Source: an uncultured Oxalobacteraceae bacterium (lineage in GTDB: Bacteria > Pseudomonadota > Gammaproteobacteria > Burkholderiales > Burkholderiaceae). Taken from it: a DNA stretch of 15,863 bases. The DNA lies in assembly GCA_946480015.1 (NCBI GenBank), contig CAMLIL010000114.1, forward strand, positions 1 through 15,863, given 5' to 3'. The notes under the pieces were generated by a model. It did not search any database and was not told the DNA's origin. It was given only the letters and a program-made list of their open reading frames with translations. Shown piece by piece: positions 5,672 to 14,397 of the stretch. Each line of letters opens with the position of its first letter. Positions within the stretch are counted from its first letter, which is position 1. The translations under genes and the position numbers were made by a program.

Positions 5672-6382
5672 ATGACAACCGTACAAAATTCCACCTCGGC
5701 CGTCTCTCAGGATTTGATGAACGCCGTCAACGCCAAGAGCAGCACGGCGACCGACGGCGTGCAGGCCGACACCGACAAGTTCATGACCTTGCTGGTCACG
5801 CAACTGAAGAACCAAGACCCGCTCAATCCGATGGACAACGCCGAAATCACCAGCCAGCTGGCCCAGCTGTCGACGGTGACGGGTGTGAACAAACTCAACG
5901 CCACGCTGGAAACGCTCAAGAGCAGTTACCAGTCCTCCGAATCGTTGTCAGCCGCCAACATGATCGGTCATGGCGTGCTGGTCGAAGGTAACTATGCTAA
6001 CTTGTCGTCAAGCAAGGCCATCATGGGCGTGGAACTGGCCAGCGCGGCCGACAGCGTGCAGGTGATCGTCACCGATCCGCGTACCGGCAAGGATGTCGCC
6101 ACTCTCGACCTCGGCCCGCAGCAGCCCGGCAGCGTGCCGCTGACCTGGGACGGCATTGCCGACACCTCGGCGCTGGACGACAAGGGCAAGCCGGTCGCGA
6201 TCGCCGATGGCAAATATAGCTTCCGCGTCGTCGCCACCCGCGGCGGCGAGCAGCTCAAGGATGCGAAGGCGCTGGCCTTCGACGTGGTCAGCAGCGTGAC
6301 CACCAGCGTCAAGGATGGCGTCAAGCTGAACTTGCCGACCAAGGGCGCCGTGGCAATGTCCGACGTCAAACAGATTCTGTAA
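5672..6382 (+). CDS. flgD: Hook-capping (hook assembly scaffold) protein FlgD
   Basis: The protein has 236 residues. It starts at ATG 5672, 13 bases after flgC. The N-terminal part has the FlgD signature DKFMTLLVTQLKNQDPLNPM (34-53), then DNAEITSQLAQLSTV (54-68). The C-terminal half carries the tudor/Ig-like domains of the cap. This includes the LTWDG turn followed by the GKYSFRVVATRGGE strand region. Five copies sit on the tip of the growing hook, guide FlgE assembly and are shed when the hook is complete. The ribosome site is weak: only TTTAAG precedes the ATG, so initiation may depend on coupling to flgC. It is followed by flgE after 39 bases. Confidence 0.94.
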   Translation: MTTVQNSTSAVSQDLMNAVNAKSSTATDGVQADTDKFMTLLVTQLKNQDPLNPMDNAEITSQLAQLSTVTGVNKLNATLETLKSSYQSSESLSAANMIGHGVLVEGNYANLSSSKAIMGVELASAADSVQVIVTDPRTGKDVATLDLGPQQPGSVPLTWDGIADTSALDDKGKPVAIADGKYSFRVVATRGGEQLKDAKALAFDVVSSVTTSVKDGVKLNLPTKGAVAMSDVKQIL

Positions 6383-6421
6383 TCAAGCCGCTTCAACACA
6401 TCACATTTTCAGGAGAACAGC

Positions 6422-8008
6422 ATGTCTTTCCAACAAGGTCTTAGCGGCTTGAATGGCGCTGCAAAATCGCTCGACGTTATCGGCAACAACATCGCCAACG
6501 CCAGCACGGTCGGCTTCAAGGGTTCGCAAGCCCAGTTCGCCGACGTGTACGCCAACTCGCTCAACGGCGCCGGCGGCAACCAGGCCGGTATCGGCACCAA
6601 GGTGTCGCAAATCGCCCAGCAGTTCACGCAGGGTAATATCGAATCGTCCAACAACCCGCTCGACATCGCCATCAACGGCGCCGGCTTTTTCCGCACCACT
6701 GCGGCCGGCGCGACCCAGTACAGCCGTAACGGCCAGTTTTCGCTGGACAAGGAAGGCTTCATGGTCAACGCCCAGGGCGCCAAGCTGACCGGCTACATGG
6801 CCAATCCGCTGGGCGACATCCTGGCCGGTTCGCCCATTCCGCTGCAGATCAACATGGCCGACCTGAAGCCGGTCTCCACCACCACCGTCAACACCCAGAT
6901 CAACCTGGACTCGCGCAGCCTGGTGCCGAGCGAATCCCCGTTCGATCCGACCAATCCTTCCACCTACAACAAGCAGACCCCGATCGACGTCTACGACAGC
7001 CTGGGTAATCCGCACGTGATGTCGACCTACTACGTCAAGAGCGCACCGGGCGTGTGGGATGTGTACGCGTCCAACGACGGCACCGAAGTGACTGCCCTGA
7101 AGGTGGCTGCGGCCGCGCACGACAACGACGCCGACCCCGCGGCGGCAACCACCTCGACCCGTGACATCTGGATAGGGCTGTCGACTGCCTCCCCGCAAGA
7201 TCCCAATGCCTTGCAGCAGGCCGCAGTCGACTACGCTGCCGCCGCGCGCGATTCCGTCATCAACGCCATGACCACGCTGGGCATCGATCCGGCCGGGATC
7301 GACGTGGCCGCGGTGACCGCCGCGGCCGATGCCGCCGGCCTGGTCATCGGCACCACGCCCGAGCAGATCGATGCGGCCATCGCCAAGTCGGTCAACGTGC
7401 CGGCGCGTCCGGTCGGGCGCATGACCTTCGACCAGTTCGGTTCGCTCGTGCAGTTGCAGCAGAACGTGTACGACCCCGCCACCAATGTGCTGACCTACGA
7501 AGACCGCAAGAGCGCCGGCCTGACCGTGTCGCTGCCGATCTTCCCGCGCACCGGTGCCGAAGGCTTCCTGTCGATTTCGGAGAAATTCACCGATTCGACC
7601 CAGTACGGTTCGGTCACCAGCGAAAAAAAATCGACCCAGGACGGCTACACCGCCGGCAACCTGCAGCGTTTCTCGGCGGGCGCGGACGGCGTCATTTTGG
7701 GCCAGTACAGCAACGGCCAGTCGCATGCGCTGGGCCAGATCGTGCTGGCCAACTTCGCCAATCCGAACGGCCTGTCGCCGCTGGGTAACAATGCCTGGGC
7801 CGAGACCTCGACCTCCGGCGTGCCGCTGGTCGGCACCCCGAGTTCGGGCAGCCTGGGCGTGCTGCAGTCGTCGGCGGTGGAAAACTCCAACGTCGACCTG
7901 ACCGCCGAGCTGGTCAATATGATCACGGCGCAGCGCGTGTACCAGGCCAATGCGCAGACCATCAAGACCCAGGACTCGGTGCTGCAGACGCTGGTGAACC
8001 TGCGCTAA
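6422..8008 (+). CDS. flgE: Flagellar hook protein FlgE, with a long alanine-rich insert
   Basis: The protein has 528 residues, about 100 or more longer than common FlgE (about 400-430). The start is ATG 6422 with AGGAG six bases upstream. The N-terminal region has MSFQQGLSGLNGAAKSLDVI and GNNIANASTVGFKGSQAQF, the D0/D1 signature. The C-terminal helix VDLTAELVNMITAQRVYQAN with the end TIKTQDSVLQTLVNLR completes D0. It polymerises into the curved hook outside the outer membrane under the FlgD cap. Residues about 225-329 are extra, lying between WDVYASNDGTEV and VGRMTFDQFGSL, two strands that adjoin in ordinary FlgE. The insert is alanine-rich and probably helical, and is likely exposed on the hook surface. 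The reading frame and codon use stay intact through it. Confidence 0.95.
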   Translation: MSFQQGLSGLNGAAKSLDVIGNNIANASTVGFKGSQAQFADVYANSLNGAGGNQAGIGTKVSQIAQQFTQGNIESSNNPLDIAINGAGFFRTTAAGATQYSRNGQFSLDKEGFMVNAQGAKLTGYMANPLGDILAGSPIPLQINMADLKPVSTTTVNTQINLDSRSLVPSESPFDPTNPSTYNKQTPIDVYDSLGNPHVMSTYYVKSAPGVWDVYASNDGTEVTALKVAAAAHDNDADPAAATTSTRDIWIGLSTASPQDPNALQQAAVDYAAAARDSVINAMTTLGIDPAGIDVAAVTAAADAAGLVIGTTPEQIDAAIAKSVNVPARPVGRMTFDQFGSLVQLQQNVYDPATNVLTYEDRKSAGLTVSLPIFPRTGAEGFLSISEKFTDSTQYGSVTSEKKSTQDGYTAGNLQRFSAGADGVILGQYSNGQSHALGQIVLANFANPNGLSPLGNNAWAETSTSGVPLVGTPSSGSLGVLQSSAVENSNVDLTAELVNMITAQRVYQANAQTIKTQDSVLQTLVNLR

Positions 8009-8029
8009 TCAGGGCAATAGGGGTAGCTT

Positions 8030-8773
8030 ATGGACCGTCTCATCTACACCGCCGGCAGCGGCGCCAAGCATATCCTGGAGCAGCAGGCGACGACCGCGCA
8101 CAACCTGGCCAATGTCAGCACGACCGGCTTTCGCGCGCAGATCGACGCTTTCCGCGCGGTGCCGGTGCAGGCCGAGGGCACGCTGCCCACGCGCACTTTC
8201 GTGGTCAATGCGACGGTCGGTTCCGACTTTTCCGCCGGTCCCTTGCAAATGACCGGGCGCGATCTGGACGTGGCCCTCAAAGGCAAGGGCTGGATCGCCG
8301 TGCAGATGCCGGACGGCTCGGAAGCCTACACCCGCCACGGCGCGCTGCAGATGAACGCCAACGGCCTGCTGCAAACCTCCAGCGGCCTGACGGTGCAGGG
8401 CGACGGCGGCCCCATCACGGTGCCGCCCGAAGTGACGGTGGCCATCGGCAACGACGGCACCATTTCCACCATCGCCGCCACCACCAAGCCGGGCGCGCCC
8501 ACCGTGCTGGGGCGCCTCAAGCTGGTCAACCCGCCCGAACAGGACCTGGTGCGCGGCGACGACGGCCTGTTCCGCCTGAAAAATGGCGAACCGGCCCAGG
8601 CCGATCCGCTGGTGACGGTGGCGGGCGGGGCGCTGGAAGGCTCGAACGTGTCGCCGGTGGACGCCATGGTCAACATGATCTCTCTGGCAAGGTCGTTCGA
8701 AACCCAAATGAGCCTGATGAAGAATGCCGAGAATAACGCGGCGAAAGCCGACCAGATCCTCGCTTTGACTTGA
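8030..8773 (+). CDS. flgF: Flagellar basal-body rod protein FlgF
   Basis: The protein has 247 residues, the usual size. The start is ATG 8030, 21 bases after flgE. The N-terminal MDRLIYTAGSGAKHILEQQA and HNLANVSTTGFRAQIDAF (24-41) are the FlgF form of the rod signature. The middle carries the SAF-like beta domain with GRDLDVALKGKGWIAVQM and YTRHGALQMNANG. The C-terminal helix GSNVSPVDAMVNMISLARSF ends in KADQILALT. It forms part of the proximal rod between FlgC and FlgG. Its last codons may contain promoter-like elements for flgG (8765-8791). Confidence 0.95.
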   Translation: MDRLIYTAGSGAKHILEQQATTAHNLANVSTTGFRAQIDAFRAVPVQAEGTLPTRTFVVNATVGSDFSAGPLQMTGRDLDVALKGKGWIAVQMPDGSEAYTRHGALQMNANGLLQTSSGLTVQGDGGPITVPPEVTVAIGNDGTISTIAATTKPGAPTVLGRLKLVNPPEQDLVRGDDGLFRLKNGEPAQADPLVTVAGGALEGSNVSPVDAMVNMISLARSFETQMSLMKNAENNAAKADQILALT

Positions 8774-8791
8774 CAGCCATGACCGCATAAT
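8765..8791 (+). promoter_or_regulatory. Possible internal promoter between flgF and flgG
   Basis: TTGACT (8765-8770) overlaps the flgF stop and is followed after 15 bases by CATAAT (8786-8791), 57 bases before flgG. The 74-base flgF-flgG gap is the widest within flgB-flgJ. The same TTGACTTG element with a 15-base spacer occurs upstream of flgB. The call rests on this shared arrangement only. Confidence 0.3.
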
Positions 8792-8847
8792 TGTCTTCAT
8801 CGTCAAAGGCATGGCGCTTTGCCCTGCCGCAGACACTGGAGAAGACA

Positions 8848-9630
8848 ATGATTCGTTCCCTCTTTATCGCCAAAACCGGCCTCGAGGCGCAGCAAACCAA
8901 CCTCGACACGATCACCAACAACCTCGCCAACGTCAGCACCAACGGCTTCAAGCGTTCGCGTGCGGTGTTCGAGGACTTGCTGTATCAGAACGTGCGCCAG
9001 CCGGGCGCCCAGTCTTCCCAGCAAACTAATCTGCCCTCGGGCATGCAGGTCGGCACCGGCGTGCGCGCCGTGGCCATCGAGCGCATCCACACCCAGGGCA
9101 ACCCCCAGCAGACCGGCAACGCCAAGGACCTGATGGTCAACGGCGCCGGCTTCTTTTCCGTGCTGCTGCCGGACGGCACCGCCGCCTACACGCGCGACGG
9201 TTCCTTCCAGAGCGACGCCAACGGCCAGCTGGTCACCTCCAGCGGCTTCGTGATCCAGCCTGCCATCACCGTGCCGGCCAACGCCCAGTCGATCACCGTG
9301 GGCCGCGACGGCACCGTGTCGGTGACCCTGCCGGGCACCACTGCGCCATCGCAGATCGGCACCTTGCAGCTGACCACCTTCGTCAATCCGGCCGGCCTGG
9401 AATCGAAAGGCGAGAACCTGTACGTGGAAACCGGCGCCTCTGGCAGCCCCAACACCAACACCCCTGGCACCAACGGCGCCGGCGTGATCATGCAAGGCTA
9501 TGTGGAAACCTCGAACGTCAACGTGGTCGAGGAAATGGTCAATATGATCCAGACCCAGCGCGCCTACGAGATCAACAGCAAGGCCATTACCACGTCCGAC
9601 CAGATGCTGGCCAAGCTGGCGCAGCTGTAA
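8848..9630 (+). CDS. flgG: Flagellar distal rod protein FlgG
   Basis: The protein has 260 residues, exactly the family length, when started at ATG 8848 ([20 protein letters not shown]). This start has GGAG about eight bases upstream. The frame is open 19 codons further up, but those are not FlgG-like. Signature elements are [20 protein letters not shown] (22-41), [20 protein letters not shown] (93-112), [14 protein letters not shown] (114-127) and the C-terminal [20 protein letters not shown]. FlgG forms the distal rod, about 26 copies, passing through the P and L rings. The gene leads the flgG-H-I-J block, with flgH 10 bases downstream. Confidence 0.96.
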   Translation: MIRSLFIAKTGLEAQQTNLDTITNNLANVSTNGFKRSRAVFEDLLYQNVRQPGAQSSQQTNLPSGMQVGTGVRAVAIERIHTQGNPQQTGNAKDLMVNGAGFFSVLLPDGTAAYTRDGSFQSDANGQLVTSSGFVIQPAITVPANAQSITVGRDGTVSVTLPGTTAPSQIGTLQLTTFVNPAGLESKGENLYVETGASGSPNTNTPGTNGAGVIMQGYVETSNVNVVEEMVNMIQTQRAYEINSKAITTSDQMLAKLAQL

Positions 9631-9640
9631 GGAGTTCATC

Positions 9641-10285
9641 ATGAAAATCGCGTATATCGTTGCCGCCCTGGCGCTGGCCGGCTGCTCCACCACCCCCAGT
9701 TCCATCGTGCAGCGCCCGACCACCGCGCGCCCGCTCTACACCGAACCGGTGCAGGCCAACAACGGCGCCATCTACCAGGCAGCGGCCTACCGTCCGCTGT
9801 TCGAAGACCGGCGCGCGCGCCACATCGGCGACCTGCTGACCATTAACATCATCGAGAAGACCTCGGCCGTCAAAGCCGGCGCCAGCTCGGGCAACAAGTC
9901 CGGCACGGCCAGCTTCGGCATGCCCGGCGTCCTCAAGGGCACCTTCGGCGCCTCGGTGTCGACCGATGCGGCCAGCAAGTTTTCCGATGCCGACAACCAA
10001 AGCGCCAGCAACACCTTCACCGGCACGATCGGCGTGACCGTGACCGAAGTGCTGCCGAACGGTAACCTGATCGTGGCCGGCGAAAAGCAGGTGGCCATGA
10101 ACAAGGGCGTGGAATTCATCCGCTTCTCCGGCATGGTCAGTCCCGACAACATCGGCACCGGCAACACCGTGTCGTCGACCCAGGTGGCTGACGCCCGTGT
10201 CGAGTACCGCACCAACAGCCAGATCGACCGGGCGGAAATGACGGCCATGGTGTCGCGCTTCTTCCAGTCGCTGCTGCCATTCTGA
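9641..10285 (+). CDS. flgH: Flagellar L-ring lipoprotein FlgH
   Basis: The protein has 214 residues. It starts at ATG 9641 with AAGGAG seven bases upstream. It has a lipoprotein signal, MKIAYIVAALALAG, with lipobox LAGC; Cys15 would be lipidated. Family motifs are YRPLFEDRRARHIGDLLTIN (47-66), then the small-residue region TASFGMPGVLKGTFG, NTFTGTIGVTVTEVLPNGNL and the C-terminal VEYRTNSQID. It forms the outer-membrane L ring, the bushing through which the distal rod turns. The flgI start is 11 bases past its stop. Confidence 0.96.
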   Translation: MKIAYIVAALALAGCSTTPSSIVQRPTTARPLYTEPVQANNGAIYQAAAYRPLFEDRRARHIGDLLTINIIEKTSAVKAGASSGNKSGTASFGMPGVLKGTFGASVSTDAASKFSDADNQSASNTFTGTIGVTVTEVLPNGNLIVAGEKQVAMNKGVEFIRFSGMVSPDNIGTGNTVSSTQVADARVEYRTNSQIDRAEMTAMVSRFFQSLLPF

Positions 10286-10296
10286 CGGGAACCCAC

Positions 10297-11400
10297 ATGC
10301 GCGCCCTTATCGCACTTCTCGGCCTTTGCGCCGCCTTGCTGCTGCCGCAGGCAGCCCAGGCCGAACGCCTGAAAGACCTGACCACCATCGCCGGCGTCCG
10401 CCAGAACCAGTTGAGCGGCTACGGCATCGTCGTCGGCCTGGACGGCAGCGGCGACCAGACCACGCAGACGCCGTTCACCGTGCAATCGATCATGTCGATG
10501 CTGCAAGCCAAGGGCGTCAACCTGCCGCCCGGCACCAGCCTGCAACTGAAAAACGTCGCCGCGGTGATGGTGACGGCTTCGCTGCCGGCCTTCGCCCAGC
10601 CCGGCCAGACCATCGACATCACGGTGTCCTCGATCGGTAACGCCAAGAGCCTGCGCGGCGGCACCCTGGTAATGACGCCGCTGCAAGGCGCGGACGGCCA
10701 AGTGTACGCAATGGCGCAGGGCAACGTGCTGGTGGGCGGCGTGGGCGCTTCCGCCGGCGGCGCCTCGCAAGTGGTCAATCACCTGTCGGTCGGCAAGATT
10801 TCCGGCGGCGCCACCGTGGAACGCGCAGTCGCCTCCAACCTGGGCCAGGACGGCAATATCCGCCTGGAGCTGAACACCACCGATTTCGCCACCGTCAGCC
10901 GCATCGTCGAAGCCATCAACGAGCATTTCGGTCCCGGCATCGCCACCGCGCTGGACGGGCGCGTGATCCGTGTGCGCTCGCCCTCGTCGAGCGACCAGCG
11001 GGTCGCCTTCATCGGCATCCTGGAAGGGCTGGAAGTGAATCCGGCCAAGGTGGCCGCCAAGGTGATCATGAATGCCCGCACCGGTTCGGTGGTGATGAAC
11101 CAGGCCGTGACCCTGGACAGTTGCGCGATCTCGCACGGCAACCTGTCGGTAACGATCAGCAACGACCAGCAGGTCAGCCAGCCGAACGCTTTGTCGGGCG
11201 GCAAGACCGCGGTCACCAACAATGCCCAGGTGGAAGTGAAGAAAGATCCGGGCAAGGTCTTGATGCTCAAGGGCGGCGCCTCGCTGGCCGAAGTGGTCAA
11301 GGCGATGAATGCGATCGGCGCCTCGCCGCAGGATCTGCTGTCGATTCTCCAGGCTTTGAAAGCCGCCGGTTCGCTGCATGCCGAGCTGGAAATTATTTAA
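10297..11400 (+). CDS. flgI: Flagellar P-ring protein FlgI
   Basis: The protein has 367 residues, the standard length. It starts at ATG 10297, where only GGGAA stands as ribosome site. The Sec signal peptide covers residues 1-22, with cleavage after AQA. The mature protein begins ERLKDLTTIAGVRQNQLSGY, the invariant FlgI N-terminus. Further motifs are GIVVGLDGSGDQT, IMSMLQAKGV, the segment IDITVSSIGNAKSLRGGTL (107-125) and the C-terminal LVKAMNAIGASPQDLLSILQ type ending. It polymerises in the periplasm as the P ring around the rod, assisted by FlgA from this same window. The flgJ gene follows nine bases after its stop. Confidence 0.96.
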   Translation: MRALIALLGLCAALLLPQAAQAERLKDLTTIAGVRQNQLSGYGIVVGLDGSGDQTTQTPFTVQSIMSMLQAKGVNLPPGTSLQLKNVAAVMVTASLPAFAQPGQTIDITVSSIGNAKSLRGGTLVMTPLQGADGQVYAMAQGNVLVGGVGASAGGASQVVNHLSVGKISGGATVERAVASNLGQDGNIRLELNTTDFATVSRIVEAINEHFGPGIATALDGRVIRVRSPSSSDQRVAFIGILEGLEVNPAKVAAKVIMNARTGSVVMNQAVTLDSCAISHGNLSVTISNDQQVSQPNALSGGKTAVTNNAQVEVKKDPGKVLMLKGGASLAEVVKAMNAIGASPQDLLSILQALKAAGSLHAELEII

Positions 11401-11409
11401 GGTGCGCGC

Positions 11410-12324
11410 ATGATTGCCCCTACCAGCAACGATCTGACCAGCCGCCTGGCGGTCGATACCAAGGGCCTGTCGGAGCTCAAGCAATCGGCCAAGGCCGGTT
11501 CGCCCGAAGCCTTGAAAGGCGCGGCGACCCAGTTCGAAGCCATGTTCATCAACATGATGATGAAGAGCATGCGCGACGCCACTCCACAGGAAGGCTTGCT
11601 CGACAACCAGCAGTCCAAGGTATTCACCTCGATGCTGGACCAGCAGATGAGCCAAAACCTGGCCAAGCGCGGCGTCGGCCTGGCCGATGTGCTGGTGCGC
11701 CAGCTGTCCGCGCAGGCGGCCGGTGCGCAGGCGCTGGCCATCGGCGGCGACCAGAACGTGCCAATGAGCCCGGCAATGCCGGAACCGCGCGACGCCAATG
11801 AGCTGATCAGCACACCCGGCGCGCTGCTCGCGCCGTCGAACATTCCCGCCGGCGGCAAGAATCAGGCGCCGCACGTGCGCGCCTTCCAGGAAAAGCTGGC
11901 CGCCCACGCCAGCGAAGCCGAGCGCACCACCGGCATTCCCGCCAAGTTCATGCTGGGCCAGGCGGCGCTGGAATCGGGCTGGGGCAAGCGCGAAATCAAG
12001 CACGCCGACGGCAGTGCCAGCCACAACCTGTTTGGCATCAAGGCCGGCCCGGGCTGGAAAGGCAAGACCGTCAACGCGGTCACCACTGAATATGTGAACG
12101 GCGTGCCGCATACCAAGATGGAAAAATTCCGCGCCTACGACAGCTACGCCGACAGTTTCAAGGATTACGCCAAGCTGCTGACCAACAACCCGCGCTACGA
12201 GAAAGTGCTGGCCAATGCCAAGGATGCGGCCGGCTTCGCGCACGGACTGCAGCGGGCCGGCTACGCGACCGATCCGATGTACGCGGCCAAGCTGACGAAA
12301 ATCATTAAGAACAATCTGGCGTGA
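11410..12324 (+). CDS. flgJ: Peptidoglycan hydrolase FlgJ (rod-cap plus muramidase domains)
   Basis: The protein has 304 residues and starts at ATG 11410 with AAGGTG upstream. It has two domains. Residues 1-100 are the rod-binding/cap region, with KGAATQFEAMFINMMMKSMR (36-55). A Pro/Ala-rich linker covers about 101-150. Residues about 153-304 are a glucosaminidase/GH73-type domain with QAALESGWGK (184-193). E188 is the probable catalytic acid. SHNLFGIKAG (204-213) and FRAYDSYADSF (240-250) are the expected neighbours. It scaffolds rod growth and cuts the peptidoglycan so the rod can pass. The fused form is the beta/gammaproteobacterial type. It ends the hook-basal-body run; a hairpin follows one base after its stop. 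Confidence 0.96.
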   Translation: MIAPTSNDLTSRLAVDTKGLSELKQSAKAGSPEALKGAATQFEAMFINMMMKSMRDATPQEGLLDNQQSKVFTSMLDQQMSQNLAKRGVGLADVLVRQLSAQAAGAQALAIGGDQNVPMSPAMPEPRDANELISTPGALLAPSNIPAGGKNQAPHVRAFQEKLAAHASEAERTTGIPAKFMLGQAALESGWGKREIKHADGSASHNLFGIKAGPGWKGKTVNAVTTEYVNGVPHTKMEKFRAYDSYADSFKDYAKLLTNNPRYEKVLANAKDAAGFAHGLQRAGYATDPMYAAKLTKIIKNNLA

Positions 12325-12325
12325 A

Positions 12326-12354
12326 GGAAAAGACAAGCATCTTGTCACTTTTCC
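12326..12354 (+). terminator. Hairpin directly after flgJ, separating it from flgKL
   Basis: GGAAAAG-ACAAG (12326-12337) pairs with CTTGT-CA-CTTTTCC (12341-12354). It makes a 12-bp stem with a CA bulge on the 3' side and a 3-base loop. It begins one base after the flgJ stop. The T-tract lies within the distal arm rather than after it. It is a probable partial terminator or 3' end stabiliser upstream of the flgK promoter. Confidence 0.6.
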
Positions 12355-12356
12355 AA

Positions 12357-12383
12357 TCAAGTTTCCAGAAATGCTGCCGTAGA
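12357..12383 (+). promoter_or_regulatory. Sigma-28-like promoter of flgKL
   Basis: TCAAGTTT starts at 12357. Its first four bases are followed by a 15-base spacer and then GCCGTAGA (12376-12383). This is 7 of 8 at the extended -35 and 5 of 8 at the -10, with exact spacing. It lies 29 bases before the flgK start. It shares the elements GTTT and GCCGT with the flgM promoter. Confidence 0.65.
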
Positions 12384-12412
12384 CAGCAGTAACCATCGAA
12401 AGAATCGACATC

Positions 12413-14374
12413 ATGGCAGGAAATCTACTCAGTATCGGCAAAAGCGGGCTGTTCGCCGCCCAGGTTGGCCTGTCTACGGCAGGGCACAACATTTCCAACG
12501 CCAACGTGGCCGGCTACAGCCGCCAGGTGGTGGTGCAGGAATCGTCCGCGGCCCAGGATTTCGGTTATGGTTTCGTCGGCAGCGGCACCGAAATCGGCTC
12601 CATCAAGCGTTATTCCGACAACTTCCTGACTTCGCAGGTGCGCTCGGCGCAAGCGTCGAAAAGTTCGCTCGACTCGTTTTACGCGCAGATCAGCCAGGTC
12701 GACAACCTGCTGGCCGACACCACTTCCGGCCTGTCGCCCGCCTTGCAGGATTTTTTCAAGGGCGTGCAGGACGTCGCCTCCAATCCCGCCTCGGTCGCCT
12801 CGCGCCAGGCGCTGCTGTCGACCGCCGATTCGCTGGCCGCGCGCTTCCAGGGCCTGAACGGCCGCCTGGACGAAATCCGCGAAGGCGTGAACACCCAGAT
12901 CACCTCGAACGTTACGCTGATCAATTCCTACGCCAAGCAAATCGCCCAGCTCAACGATGAGATCGGCCATTTTTCCACCAGCGACCAGCGCCAGCCGAAC
13001 GACCTGCTGGACGCGCGCGACCAGCTGGTGTCGGAACTGAACAAGCAGGTCAAGGCCACCGTGGTGGCCGGCACCAACAACAGCCTGACGGTGTCGGTCG
13101 GTACCGGCCAGCCGCTGGTGGTGGGCACCAAGGCGTTCGAGCTGGCGGTGACGAGTTCGCCAACGGACCAGAACCGCGTGCAGGTCGGCTACATCACCGG
13201 CGACAAGGTCACCGTGCTGGGCGACAATGCGCTGTCCGGCGGCGAGCTGGGCGGCCTGTTAGAATTTCGCGCCAGCACGCTCGACCGCGCGCAAAATTCG
13301 CTGGGCCGCATTGCGCTGTCGCTGGCGGCGACCTTCAACGACCAGCACGCGCTGGGGCAGGATGAGGCCGGCGTCATGGGCGGCCAGTTTTTTGTCGAAG
13401 CGCCGGCCTACGTCGGCCGCAACCGCAACAACAGCGCCGTCAGCACGACCGAAGTGACGGCCACGGTCAGCGATCCGTCCAAGCTGACCCAGAGCGACTA
13501 CATGGTCACTTTCGACGGCAACAATTACGTCGTCACGCGCCAGTCCGACCACCAGGAAACGGTGATCAATCCGTACCCGCAGGTTCAGGCGCAAACCATC
13601 GACGGCGTGGATTTTTCCATCAGCGGCGTGGCCGCCACCGGCGACAGCTTTATCGTCAAGCCGACCATCAATGGCGCCGCCCAGTTCGCCGTGTCGCTGC
13701 TCGACCGCAGCAAGGTCGCCGCCGCCGCGCCGATCAGCACCGCCGCACCGATCAGCAACAAGGGCGCGGCCAAGATCAGCGAGGGCAGTGTCGACGCCGC
13801 CTATCTGCAGCCGGGCAATGCCCTGGCCGCGACGGTGACGCTGACCTACGACAGCGCCAGCGGCAACCTGACCGGTTTTCCGGCCGCCCAGGACGTCACG
13901 CAAACCGTCAACGGCGTGGCCACCGTCTATCCGGCCGGCACCGATGTGCCGTACGTGGACGGCGCCAGCTACAACTTCGGCGGCATCAACATCTCCTTCG
14001 TCGGTGCGCCCGCCGAGGCCGACCAGTTCACCATCGGCCCCAACACCAGCGGCGTGGGCGACAACCGCAATATGCGCCTGCTGGGCAATTTGCAGTCGAC
14101 CAACATCATCGACGGCAAGAGCGCCACCTTCCAGTCCTCGTACGCGGAACTGGTCAGTTTTGTGGGCAACAAGACGCGCGAAGTGCAGGTCAATGGCCAG
14201 GCCGGTGAATCGCTGCTGGCCCAGGCCACCGCCGCCCAGCAGGACGTGGCCGGCGTCAACCTGGACGAAGAAGCGACCAATCTGCTGCGCTACCAGCAGG
14301 CCTACCAGGCCGCCGGCAAGGTGATGCAGATCGCCAGCACCTTGTTCGACACCCTGCTGTCGCTGGGCCGTTAA
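12413..14374 (+). CDS. flgK: Flagellar hook-associated protein 1 FlgK (HAP1)
   Basis: The protein has 653 residues, longer than the Salmonella form (about 553). It starts at ATG 12413 with only GAAAGA as a weak ribosome site. The N-terminal signature is AQVGLSTAGHNISNANVAGY (16-35), with a coiled-coil region to about 210. The C-terminal end is GVNLDEEATNLLRYQQAYQA (614-633), then the final helix. The middle (about 360-545) is a beta-rich domain with two copies of a module ending FxxxGxxAxxDxFxxxP: residues 361-417 (GVDFSISGVAATGDSFIVKP) and about 473-544 (GINISFVGAPAEADQFTIGP). The extra length sits here. It forms the first hook-filament junction ring, is carried by FlgN, and is followed 23 bases later by flgL. 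Confidence 0.96.
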   Translation: MAGNLLSIGKSGLFAAQVGLSTAGHNISNANVAGYSRQVVVQESSAAQDFGYGFVGSGTEIGSIKRYSDNFLTSQVRSAQASKSSLDSFYAQISQVDNLLADTTSGLSPALQDFFKGVQDVASNPASVASRQALLSTADSLAARFQGLNGRLDEIREGVNTQITSNVTLINSYAKQIAQLNDEIGHFSTSDQRQPNDLLDARDQLVSELNKQVKATVVAGTNNSLTVSVGTGQPLVVGTKAFELAVTSSPTDQNRVQVGYITGDKVTVLGDNALSGGELGGLLEFRASTLDRAQNSLGRIALSLAATFNDQHALGQDEAGVMGGQFFVEAPAYVGRNRNNSAVSTTEVTATVSDPSKLTQSDYMVTFDGNNYVVTRQSDHQETVINPYPQVQAQTIDGVDFSISGVAATGDSFIVKPTINGAAQFAVSLLDRSKVAAAAPISTAAPISNKGAAKISEGSVDAAYLQPGNALAATVTLTYDSASGNLTGFPAAQDVTQTVNGVATVYPAGTDVPYVDGASYNFGGINISFVGAPAEADQFTIGPNTSGVGDNRNMRLLGNLQSTNIIDGKSATFQSSYAELVSFVGNKTREVQVNGQAGESLLAQATAAQQDVAGVNLDEEATNLLRYQQAYQAAGKVMQIASTLFDTLLSLGR

Positions 14375-14397
14375 GCTAAACGATTCGAAAGACCATC

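Noticed and set aside
6401..7726. A 441-codon minus-strand frame opposite flgE
   Set aside because: It is a codon-bias shadow of flgE with the same His/Arg/Gly-rich composition and no recognisable domain or credible ribosome site.
9787..12504. A 905-codon open frame on the minus strand across flgH, flgI and flgJ
   Set aside because: It is antisense to three certain flagellar genes. Its composition (long runs rich in His, Arg, Gly, Ala and Val) is the usual shadow of high-GC codon bias, and no family motif is visible.
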